In this document: positions 22,985-32,589 of the stretch, one piece after another
Layout of the letters: every line of letters starts with the position of its first letter
Numbering within the stretch: position 1 is the first letter of the stretch
Source of the DNA: Reticulitermes lucifugus
Lineage: Eukaryota; Arthropoda; Insecta; Blattodea; Rhinotermitidae
Length of the DNA: 43,936 nt
NCBI GenBank assembly: GCA_026260175.1
Contig: JAKCWW010000002.1
Location: 2,067 to 46,002 of the forward strand
Direction: 5' to 3'
Notes under the pieces: model-generated
What the model was told of the DNA's origin: nothing
Database searches by the model: none
The model's input: the letters and a program-made list of their open reading frames with translations, nothing else
Made by a program: the position numbers and the translations under genes

Positions 22985-23140
22985 TCAGGGTTCCTCCGCG
23001 GTGTAGATGAAGTCTTCGCTCTTCTGGGATGTTATGCAGCGTTGATTGGTGGAGTGCTTTACCGTTAAAGATGTGACCAATAGGATATCCCGAAACGTCG
23101 GTAACTACCAATTAACGCTGAGTAACGTCACAGAAGAGTG
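22985..23140. mobile_element. Diverged fold-back element, 'FWDV' family
   Basis: Arms 23017-23050 and 23107-23140 are inverted and clearly related but diverged. The left arm translates KSSLFWDVMQR; the right part carries CCCGAAACGTCGGTAACTACC. The 5' flank (GGTTCCTCCGCGGTGTAGATGAAGTCT, split) matches the flank of the 21147 element, so the family unit extends beyond the palindrome. Shorter and older than that copy. Confidence 0.6.
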
Positions 23141-26100
23141 AATACCTTTTCTTTACCTTATTGGACAAACAACACCAATGTGTCCGAGGAAATTATGCTT
23201 CAACGTAACAAGCAGTGTAGAGAAATTGCTGTAATATTTTAGTTGGTCAATTCTGAAGTGCCCGGGTTTCGTATTAGTTGTTTGTTATTTTGACGTTTGG
23301 AGAAGCGAAAGATTGGCCGGAGTAACATGACACAACTACGTCACCTACACAGCCTACCGAGAGAAGGTTCACAGTAACCGGTATTAAAGACTGAACACTA
23401 CTAATACCATATTCTGTCTGTCACTGGACAAGAATCTGAGCCATTTCCTTCAACTTTCAGTCAAAAATATTCCCATTTTTCTTCTTAAAGGTTAGTAATA
23501 TACTATCAGATCTTTCTTGTCCTTGCAGTACTGGGATCAGAATCCTACCCCAAATAATCCAGACATGGAATTTCAAATCTAGGCGTCAAATAACTCACTA
23601 AAATAATATTCTGTGCTTGCTAGTGGAAAGAATCAGTCACTGGAAATTATATATGTTACAAAACACTTGTTTGAATTTTCCCTCCTGTAATTTATTGGCA
23701 TTAACTTTTACTTATTGCAGATATAAATGTGAATTTACAAGACTTATAAACAAGTGTATGGCGTTCTAAGGAGATATCATTTGTTACTCTTTGTAGATCT
23801 ATTACAAAAAATATACACTAATCGAAAATAAATTCTCGAAATTTTCTGTTAAACTCCAGCACCCTTATTGCAATTTTTGTGGGGATTTTTTTATAAGACA
23901 GGCCATTGCATAGAATTTTTCATATGGCTTGTTATTCCAGATTCCGTTATCGTCATATTGTTACTTCATATATGAACATTTTGATTGGATATTCTTCACA
24001 ATTCTTTTACTCCTTCTACTTATCTCCGTTATTATAGACTTATGTCATTTTTGTTGTTTCTAAACGTGTCAGGCCTGTTCCACCCTTCTTCCCTTTCGTA
24101 CTGCAATATATGCAGCTAAGGTAGTAGTCATTTTCCTTGTCTGATCATAACTCCCCTCTGGCGGCAATCAAGAAAACCACAAAACCTGACGACTGGGATG
24201 TTACTGGTATGTGAATGGGCAGAAGGTACTTACGTTTGTACCGCTGTATTTTGGTTCGAAATTTACAGAGTGTTATACACGACTCATGTTGAATAAAATA
24301 CATATATCTTGAAAGGCATATTTAATATAGTGATGAAATTCAAGGAATCTGTGCTGTCATACGATTTAGAAACTACTATGGCCGCATCTACTATTTAAAA
24401 ACGGAAACATAAAAATATAAAAACCCTTAATTTTACACTTGGTCTTGAATGGGCGGGAATCTTGATCAACAACACTAAGCGAAGAAAGGGGAGACAGTAT
24501 AAGAACAAGGGGATAAGGAGAGTATTTGGACCCAAAATAGTGGAAGGGTAAGGAAGGAAAGAATATTGCACAATAAGAAGTTCCATAATTTGTGATTTCA
24601 GAAAATATTATCAGGGTGATCAAACGAAAAAAGTTGGGTTGGAACGCTATGTGATACGAATGCGGAGGTAAGGAAAACCCATATAATTATTTGGTCTAAA
24701 ACCGTAAACGAATCAGATTGCTAGGACGAAAGAGTAGGCTTAGAGAGAGGGATAATATTAAAATGAATGTTAAAGGTATATAGTGCTATAATGTGGATTG
24801 GAATCGTCAGGCTTAGGATGCGGAACAGTTTTGTGTTTCATAAAAAGCAGGGAACTTCATATATATACCTAAGCGAGTATTAGATTCTGAAGACAGCCTG
24901 TGCTCCATGTAGTTAGATTTGGAATTACTTACATAAATTGCAGTTTTCAGGGTTTCAGACAATTATTGCGGCTTGGGGTTTATCCATCAGTACTGAATAA
25001 ACATATTTGTTTATGAAATTAATGTTTAAATGAATAAATATGTAAATAAATACTGCAGTTATAGAGAGAAAAATTTGTTACGCATCTAAACATGAAGCCG
25101 TGAAGATACAGAGATAAGTGCAGGTTGAGCTCCATCATGTTAGGTTCGTTCATAACGAGGAGTTGCAAACTTGCGTTATGTTCGTCAGCCTATCCATTTA
25201 TCTCTTCACATGTAAGAAATACAGAAACGCTGAACGGATATTCATTAACTGTGATATGGGGAAGCTTTACTAAAATCTGTTGAATCGTTACATTTTTAAC
25301 GACAACTGAATGAAATAACGAGCCCTTTGCATGAGGCCTTACACGCCTTTCTGTGCATAACTCTTACGTCACTCGCTAAATATTTATCAGCCTGAGAAAT
25401 ATTTCCAGCTTCAGCCGTAGAGAGAAATGACAGATATTTCACATTCAAAGTACCTTCTTCTGTCGTATTTTAATTTTTTTTTAATAATTCGACAGAAGTG
25501 ACTAATCACGTTTACACTGCGCTAAACTTTCTACCATGGCTTATATTCCGTCATTAGATATATTACACACCGTATCCAAAAAAGCTTTTTTTTTCAGAAT
25601 AATTTGAAGTTGTAGATTTTACTAAACGTATGTAAGTCGTTCAACTGTTTTATGTCACGTGACTTTTCTTAAGTCGTCAAGTTTGGACTTCGTGTGCAGT
25701 GGTTATGCCGAACGTGTAGGAGATTACTCGGAGCTACTGATGACGTCAGCAAATAAGATACAGAACCCAAAGAGGGGATTAGAGGAAGGTCTGAAAGAAA
25801 CAATTCACAAGCATGAACTTACAGAATACTCAATTAATGATATAAAAATAACAAATAAAACTGGGACTTTGTGGACACTTTCTGTATGTGCATTCTGCTG
25901 CCAGTATTAAAAGTATAGAAGCTTCAATATTGCAGCGTCAAACAAATAAACAAGCAAACAAACAAAAAACAGTCACGTAGTTCGCTGTCAGTGCTTAAGG
26001 AATGGCAAATATCATTGCGTCATTGAAGGCGAGAAATAATCAGTTAATACCAATAGTAGGAACAACAGTGAAAAACGGCACTCCAATTTTCAGAATAAGT

Positions 26101-26424
26101 ATTTTCCAAATGCGTTAAATATAATACTTTTTACCCAACAAAACGACAGTATCACTTGCATAACATTAGCTTAATAGTTTACACGTGGTGTTGATAAGTT
26201 GTCGAAGCAGGTTTTGGATCCCAGGCTAACAATAGGTATGTTAGGTATCTGTTCTCCTGTTATCTTGAACATACTTCAGACTTATACAGATCATTTTACA
26301 AAGTTATGTTTTCTACCCATCGAGTCCACTGCGTGGAAATTCGACCCATGTTTTTGTCAGGGGTGGAAAGAAAGGTCATTGCTATTTGACGTCTGTTCAT
26401 GCCTAATTATCTGAGCTTAAGAGC
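23141..26424. other. Gene-empty sequence; one short hairpin at 25457-25498
   Basis: 25457-25465 and 25490-25498 are perfect 9-base inverted arms (CTTCTGTCG) around a T-rich loop, too short to name. The open frames in this span (24366-24623, 25659-25910, 26199-26414) lack motifs or splice support. No RNA gene was seen. Confidence 0.45.
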
Positions 26425-26665
26425 AAACTGAGGAGTAATCCGAGGCTATCCGATCCGGGGTTGGAATCCCGGTAGGAACAAGAGATCTTCTCTTCACAAG
26501 AATGTCCAGACGGGCTCTGGGGCCCACCCAGCCTCTTATTCAATGGGGACCGTGGTTCTATCCCGGAGACAAAACGGTCGGGTAGTGAGGTTGACCAATC
26601 AACTCAATACGATGCTGAGGTTAGGAATACGTGGAGCTATACTTCTTCCCGCCTTTTGTGTCGTG
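26425..26665 (+). mobile_element. SINE, near full length
   Basis: Contains a B-box-like GGGGTTGGAATCCCGG, then AATGTCCAGACGGGCTCTGG, CCCAGCCTCTTATTCAATGG and ACGGTCGGGTAGTGAGGTTGACC, ending in ATACGTGGAGCTATAC. The same blocks occur at 10555, 29215 and (inverted) 32330. The tRNA-derived head plus a conserved tail defines a SINE; no coding capacity. Confidence 0.65.
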
Positions 26666-27002
26666 GACAGGGAAACTTTACGTTTTTACATTAATGGCGA
26701 GTCAAATAAATAACACTAAACGCAATGACGTAATAAAGGCTGTAAGAAATCGCATAGCTAAGAGCGTCTGAACTTGTAGTGAGTGCCTTATTAATATAAT
26801 TTTAAGTCTCAATAAGTGGTATATGGGGTAATTGGAATACGTACATTGCATGGAATATATGACAGTGCCAAAGTCAAGAACTGTTGGAGCTTTAACCTTA
26901 ATTTCCATTATAAACCTTCAGACGTGGTAAGTTACTGTACCTTTATTAGCAACCTTCTTCATGGATACAATATTTAAGTTTCACACAGCCGTATCAAGTT
27001 TT

Positions 27003-27100
27003 GTGTCCTGTAGGATGGGCGCCGTGTAGTTTGGTAGATATGCAGCAACGTTTCGGAGAAACTACCTTCTCAATCTTCTACCCTGAAGATGGAGGCGGCA
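27003..27100. mobile_element. Fold-back-type element, 'TAGTTTGGTAGAT' subfamily (one arm plus centre)
   Basis: Shares GCCGTGTAGTTTGGTAGAT, then CAACGTTTCGGAGA, with the element at 31199-31375. It continues through a centre containing CTACCCTGAAGATGGAGGCGGC. The outer right arm is lost or unrecognisable. It provides the clearest CTGAAGATGGAGG centre in the window. Confidence 0.6.
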
Positions 27101-27404
27101 TGTTTATACGGAAAACAGGCAGTTGATTTTAAAATTCCCTTTGGTTAAAATTTGTTGGGTATGTTGCACTTTAGGTATTCGAAAAATCTATATATTTTTT
27201 CTCTAGAATTAAATGTGATAATCTTAAATAGGAGCAGAGTTTCAATGTTTAGGTTAAAATTACCCAAAACCGATAAGATGCGATAAGGTATCAACCTGTC
27301 ACTACAAGGGAAGCGTTAGTGACTCGACCTATTAAATAACGCTGTTTTGATCTACCGACGCTACTGAGCAGGCTGGTCCCGGATGTCTCCGTTTTGTAAC
27401 AGCT

Positions 27405-27632
27405 GTCAGCTGATGTCTTCGAGCTCCTTCGGTGTTACGCAACTTCAATGGGTAGTTTCTTACCGACGTTTCGGGACATTGGGTCTTTCAATTTTCAAGG
27501 GTCATGATGCCCAAAAAGATGATTCTTCTTTGACATCACGACCCTTCAAGACGGTAGAGACACGTTGTGCCGAAACGACGGTAACAAGTTTACCTAACGT
27601 AACATCTCAAAAGCCCGAAGACCTAAAATACT
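27405..27632. mobile_element. Fold-back element with diverged arms, 'FWDV' family
   Basis: The left arm runs TGTCTTCGAGCTCCTTCGG...TTACCGACGTTTCGGGACA. The right arm carries TGCCGAAACGACGGTAAC and ends AAGCCCGAAGAC, its inverted counterpart. The centre pairs CAAGGGTCATGATG with CATCACGACCCTT. A left-arm frame reads VVSYRRFGT, the family signature. It lies about 300 bases from the element at 27003. Confidence 0.65.
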
Positions 27633-28094
27633 GCACTGCAGTCAGCTGTTTACATGAGAAGTGAGTTGATGTAATACTCAGCATATGTTTATCATAAATC
27701 CAGTTGTGAGTTTGGTTTACTGCACTGACTACAAAGCGTAGTGCAGTAGAACCTCTTATGAACAGTGTGTTAAAAGCTTTGACAATATTTCAACTTGCAT
27801 GAATATGCTTAGCAAATATTATTCATTTATTGCAGCAATAGGAACGTGAGTGAAATATGTGCGACTAACCGAAGAGGTGCATGGTGCAATGTGCATCTTT
27901 AACTAGTTGGCAGTTACTAGTACGGGACTTGAGGTTTTTACAGTGATGATCACTTGCTCGCACAGTGTGGACGTCTGTAATCTGACACCAAGCAGCCAAC
28001 GGAGGTGAATATCATCGTTTCGAAAGTAGCGCGCGAGCCAAATTTTTCGGTGACTCCTTGCGCTTTGTTAGGTAGGTACGTAAGTTGGAGAAAA
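27633..28094. other. No gene recognised between fold-back elements
   Basis: Moderately AT-rich sequence with no supported feature. Confidence 0.4.
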
Positions 28095-28185
28095 CAGGTT
28101 TCTTCCGAAACGTTGATATTTCCGAAACGTTGGTATTCATCTACCAAAACATACGGCATCACATCCCAAAACACCGTAACCTTAA
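28095..28185 (-). mobile_element. Single-arm 'FWDV' element with an internal duplication
   Basis: The minus strand reads KVTVFWDVMPYVLVDEYQRFG in pieces (KVTVFWDVMPY, then VLVDEYQRFG), an intact match to the family frame. The plus strand has two copies of TTCCGAAACGTTG, spaced 19 bases apart. The second arm of the palindrome is not evident. Confidence 0.65.
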
Positions 28186-28302
28186 GCTTTGAAATTACTG
28201 AGAAATACCAAAAGGTACTGGTCATTATCAATCTTACTATTCCTTCCTTGTTTCCTTTATATGTATACCATATATTCTTATTTGTTGATGCGTAAATTTG
28301 CT

Positions 28303-28682
28303 TTTAGGCGCCTTCGCATAGTCACGAAAAGTGCCTATTACGTTTGTCATGTCCCGTCTGTCCGCATGTATCAGAGCGGCTCCCACTGGACGGATTTCCG
28401 TGAAATTTCATATTGACAACTTTTATAAAACTTTGTCGAGAAAATCCAAATTTGGTTAAAATCGGACAAAAATGACGTGCACTTTACATGAAGACTGAAG
28501 CAATTTTCATTGTTGCTAGACAAAGAATTTGCTATAGAAGCGTTTTTCTGCAACACTCAATACTTTTATATTGCTGGCAGTGACGTATCAACAATACACA
28601 GAACGCATTGTTGCGTTTCCATTCCAAGAATGGTTACGGGAACGCGCCACAGTGTTACGTCATACGTAGATTACCTATCTTG
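28303..28682 (+). repeat. Dispersed repeat family 'A', copy 1
   Basis: Contains TAGGCGCCTTCGCATAGTC, then CCCACTGGACGGATTTCCGT, then GTCGAGAAAATCCAAATTTGG, and ends with GGTTACGGGAACGCGCC...GTGTTACGTCATACGTAGATT. The same ordered blocks occur at 30447-30990 and inverted at 41721-42082. No reading frame is conserved. The class (Helitron, SINE tail or other) was not determined. Confidence 0.7.
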
Positions 28683-29214
28683 TTTATGATCCATTCATGT
28701 TTGTAGTATTTCTTACAACTCTGTTGTCTGGTGTTAGATTTTCGTGAGAGTAATTTTGGAGACTAAATGTGAAACCTAGCGCTGGTTAATGGAATTTTTT
28801 AAAGTAAACTCTTTCAACACGTGTGGACTTCTAGACAAGGTTACATGAATTGTATGCTTACCTGTACTTATAAGCAAAACGGATGTCAGAGTAACGCAAT
28901 GCTTGGCACATTACATCTAATTGTCCTTGTGTCAAATTCAAGTGCCTCAAGTAAAATCCCTATCTCCACGTGCCGTCCTTTACAACTTGCGTTCCGCGCT
29001 TGCGCCTTTCACGGTCGCAGTTCAGTGCACACACGCGGTGCAGCAGAACACGTTGTGTGTGTGTGGAGGGGAGGGGATGTGAAATACTGACCCACCTTCC
29101 TCTTAGCCAAGTCGCGATGCGGTGGTTAGCAGCCTTCTTTGTTACCCACGAGTCTGCCGATTTCGCGTCTGCTGACGTTCAGACTTAGACACTGCAACGA
29201 CTGGGCATGCGTAG
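28683..29214. other. No supported gene; GC-richer patch at 28970-29190
   Basis: 28970-29190 is GC-richer, with a GTGTGTGTGTGGAGGGGAGGGG tract and two overlapping short open frames (72 and 89 codons). A minus-strand donor-like ACAG|GTAAGC lies at about 28856, but no exon with coding character could be attached to it. Confidence 0.35.
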
Positions 29215-29440
29215 GACGACCGAGGAAAAGAGCAGTGATTCCCGGAAAATGCATTTTTCTTCTCGCTACATATTCCAGACTGGCTAAGGGGCTCAACTGG
29301 CTTCCTATCCACTGGATACATGGGGCTCTTTCGCCGGGGTACAGTGGCCGGGATGTTAAGCTGTATATATAGTGTAAAGATTAATAATGCGTGGAGCTAA
29401 ACTGCCATTCCCCACGCATGTTTATGGCGCGGAGTTTATT
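29215..29440 (+). mobile_element. SINE copy, diverged
   Basis: Aligns in order with the SINE at 26425: a TTCCCGG remnant of the B box, CCAGACTGGCTAAGGGG, CCACTGGATACATGGGG, ACAGTGGCCGGGATGTTAAGC, and the tail AATGCGTGGAGCTAAACTGCC. The head is degraded, so Pol III transcription is unlikely. Confidence 0.55.
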
Positions 29441-29966
29441 TACGAACGGGGTTTTGATGCCGGACTGATATTTTTCCGATTTCTGTATTTCTTATAAGAC
29501 CGTGAGCTTTGCTTTACTGATCTTTTTAAACCATAACAATACACAATGATTCAAAAAGAAAAGATGCAAAGAAATAATCATTTATTGTAATAAAAACCTA
29601 AGTAATATCAAAATGTAAATTGTGCTCTCTCCTAAGCATTTCTCAACGCAAAAACATTGTACCTGCTTGTCTGTGATAACTGCGATGCCTGCTGATAAAT
29701 TATGCTGAATAAATGTTTGAAAAATTCTGTATAAAATTGCTTTTAGCAGACCATATTTATGTCTTGTGATCAAATTAGAAAATGAAGTAGAACAATAAGG
29801 CAAAACGATGGAAATGTGACTGGAATTGTAATGTTCATGACATTATGGTTACTGTACTGGCATAATAAATCGATCACAAATAACCCAAAATTCAAGGATG
29901 ATATCTAATCACTAATTTGTACTGATTTTTAGGCCATTTATCGGCACTCCTTGCACTACATATATA
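29441..29966. other. No gene recognised
   Basis: AT-rich. A minus-strand open frame (29582-29803, 73 codons) lacks any motif or splice context. Confidence 0.4.
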
Positions 29967-30178
29967 AGGGCTAATCAAATAAAAAAACTTAAAATATGAT
30001 AAAAAAATCGAGACCCTGCTGTGTGCAGCTGTTGGCACAGTAAGTCTTCAGCATGCGTTGGGAGCATGTTTTGTGTATGGTATATCTGAAAATATCTTGA
30101 AAAATGACAAAGCTGTAACAAAATTATTTACAGCAGTTTAATTCTTAAAACTTTTTAAATGTTTTCATTTGACTCACC
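29967..30178. mobile_element. Short MITE flanked by TA, mariner-like ends
   Basis: TA dinucleotides flank both ends (29965-29966 and 30179-30180). The termini (AGGGCTAATCAAATAAAAA and, reversed, AGGTGAGTCAAATGAAAAC) are inverted and match at roughly 20 of 28 positions. The interior has no open frame. The termini differ from those of the element at 17673, so it is another family. Confidence 0.45.
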
Positions 30179-30446
30179 TACGTATTGTATAATGTCGAAA
30201 TAGACATGAAGACTAATATGAAGCTAGTCTGGGATCAAGCGATCGTAGGTTACTTGGAGTCAGAGTCTCGGAATACGCCGAGAGAAGCTGAGCAAACTGC
30301 TGAAAGAGAATCCCACTCAGGGCAGTCGGTAATAAGCCGACATTCAGAAGGTTTTAAATACACACCACCCGATCGACGCTGGCTTTCATTTAGTTTTATT
30401 GGTCCTTTGGCTCATGAAAATATAAATGACAGATATCACACCTTTT

Positions 30447-30990
30447 TTTAGGCCCTTGCGCAAAATTCCGAAATGCGACTATTAGTTTCGTCATGTCTGT
30501 CTACCTGTCTGACCGTCCGTAGTTCCGCATGGAACAACTAGGCTCCGACCGGACGGATTATATAAAGTTTGATATTTCAGTATTTTTTTCTAAATCTGTT
30601 CAGAAAATTCAAATTTAATTAAAATATGGCAAGAATAACTGGTGAATTACATCAAGACACATGAAAATTTATCACAATATCTCGCTGAATTATTCCTACA
30701 ATGACAAATGTTTCATAAAAAATTTGTAGAGAAAATCAAAACACAAATTTTTTATACAACAACCCTTTTTTTTCGAAAATCGTGCTGTTTATGAGAAAAT
30801 GTGGAAAAATATGGTAGAGGCGGACAGGCCACAGGTGACAATATAATAAGGCGCATGCGCTTTGCATGCTGGATAACTAAGGTTACATACCCACACTCAG
30901 AATATGTAATACTTATTGCTTTTCTACGGCAAATATGGTTACGCGAATGCGCCTCAGTGTTACGTTATACGTACATTGCCTGTCTTGTTG
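30447..30990 (+). repeat. Dispersed repeat family 'A', copy 2
   Basis: Same order of blocks as 28303-28682: TTAGGCCCTTGCGC, CCGACCGGACGGATT, TCAGAAAATTCAAATTTAATT, then a central stretch that is longer than in copy 1, and the end GGTTACGCGAATGCGCC...TACGTTATACGTACATTGCC. Direct orientation relative to copy 1, about 2.1 kb away. Confidence 0.7.
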
Positions 30991-31198
30991 AGGTTGCAGT
31001 TCATTCCAGGACAAGACATCTGATCGTACGTGTAACTACAGCAGTTCTTGGAATTAAATCAGTGATTACGCACTTGTCAAGCTATGACTTGTAGCCTGGT
31101 GAAATAAACCAGCTTCATGACACACTTGGTAGTGATGTAGTCTGTTTAAGGAAAACAAATGACAAGTGTTTCAAAACAAAGTTCTCAGGAAAGCTCCT

Positions 31199-31375
31199 AT
31201 TCTGTTCTTCTGGTATATGACACCGTGTAATTTGGTAGATTCTTAACAACGTTTCGGAGAATAATATTGCCTCTGTCTTCATCTACCATAAAGATGGAGT
31301 CAATTATGTTCCTCCAAAACTTCGGTGCCAACTTACCAGACCACACGGTGGCATTACCCAGAAGAACACAATATT
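31199..31375. mobile_element. Full fold-back element, 'TAATTTGGTAGAT' subfamily
   Basis: The whole segment is one palindrome. GTTCTTCTGG...CACCGTGTAATTTGGTAGA is mirrored by TTACCAGACCACACGGTGG...CCAGAAGAAC, and the inner CTCTGTCTTCATC is mirrored by GATGGAGT. It carries CGTTTCGGAG in the left arm and a diverged ACTTCGG counterpart in the right. Non-coding. Confidence 0.7.
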
Positions 31376-32029
31376 AATATTCACTAAAACAACAAATATA
31401 CAGAATCAGGCACATATTGGACCCCAAAAAAAGTATTGGCCATTATGTAGGTTAGCAATCCGAGTCAATAGGCGCTCTAGTTACGGCAACGAGCAGAAGG
31501 TGGCAGCAATAAACGACAGCAGAATGTAAGATGAGTCGGTACTGCGGCATCCAGTCTTGCTTATAAAGTTTTAAGTCTTAGACTGCAGCTTCGCTAATAC
31601 GTGTGGCTATGCTATCACATTTAGTTTATTCGTACGAGTGTAACTAAAGGATGCATATTCACTGATATAGTACTTTAGTGAAGTAAGGTGTGACCAAATA
31701 CCAAGCTGAAGACCACACGAATTTATTTAAATATCAATGTATTTTATGTTAGCAGCCTGTAACAACAAATTTCGCACGAAAATCTATTATTGTTAGGACT
31801 GAGAAATCAAGGGTTTATTATAAAGGTCTGTGAATATGACTAGGACATGGGAAACATATAAAATATACAGAATTTTCCAGCGGATAAGACTTTAAAACCA
31901 CAACTTTCCAGAAAAAAGGGGAAGTAAGAGAAAAAAAAGTAGTGGGTACTGAATATCGCTGAAGCTTAATATTATTCATTCCGTACATTTTAACTCTATA
32001 TTTATATTCCGACAAATGTACAATTTAAT
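31376..32029. other. No gene recognised
   Basis: AT-rich; the minus-strand open frame 31818-32015 has no recognisable content. Confidence 0.4.
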
Positions 32030-32100
32030 CACATTAATTGTGTAATTTCACTGTCCTACATGTTTCGAACTCTTAATTTGGGTTCATCTTCAGGGACTCG
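32030..32100 (-). other. Conserved hairpin motif CTGAAGATGAAC...GTTCGAAACATGTAG
   Basis: On the minus strand, CTGAAGA (32093-32087) is followed by T, a GAAC/GTTC stem (loop of about 13) and GAAAC at 32062-32066. The CTGAAGATG...CGAAACATG pairing is a motif I remember as recurring widely in arthropod repeats. It resembles a hammerhead core, but the triplet after the stem (ATG) would not support cleavage. The flanks give no element boundary. Confidence 0.45.
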
Positions 32101-32329
32101 TTATCTCAAATCACAAACTATTTACACTAACTGGTACAATTGTTTACATTTTAAAACATTAATTCTTTACAATTGTGCATATACACTGTTTAAAACAAAA
32201 CAAATAAAAGGTGAAAATTGTAGTTGTTGGTTGCGTCTTACATTGGTTAAAATGTTAAAAGTTGTATAATAGTTGAATAATCGGTGCTGTTTTGATATCC
32301 AGTTTATCGGAGTTGGTTACCTGCTGGGC

Positions 32330-32545
32330 GGCGAGATTTCAAGGTCATGCATTGCCACAGGGTTAGTAAAGTAAAGGCAAAGTTGTCCCCGTGCACGTCA
32401 TGAAAACAATTGGGGGAATGCAGATACAGTTCCACTCAGCCTTAATCTCGACACTAGATCAGAGGTGGTCAACGTCACACCCCGGCTACTTTAACATCGG
32501 GCATAGAGACCCCGGTATTCATTGATTAGGAGACTGTGTTGGCCT
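32330..32545 (-). mobile_element. SINE copy, inverted
   Basis: The reverse complement reads ...TAGCCGGGGTGTGACGTTGACC..., TCTAGTGTCGAGATTAAGGC, then GCATTCCCCCAATTG and CACGGGGACAACTTTGCC, in the order seen in the other SINE tails. The 3' tail is better preserved here than elsewhere; the tRNA head is not clear. Confidence 0.55.
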
Positions 32546-32589
32546 TTGTTGTTGATTCTATTTAAAAAAAAAACCATTTAAGGTAAATT

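Noticed and set aside
28821..28870. Minus-strand donor ACAG|GTAAGC as an exon end
   Set aside because: No open frame or acceptor of quality lies upstream on the minus strand; a lone donor consensus is common by chance.
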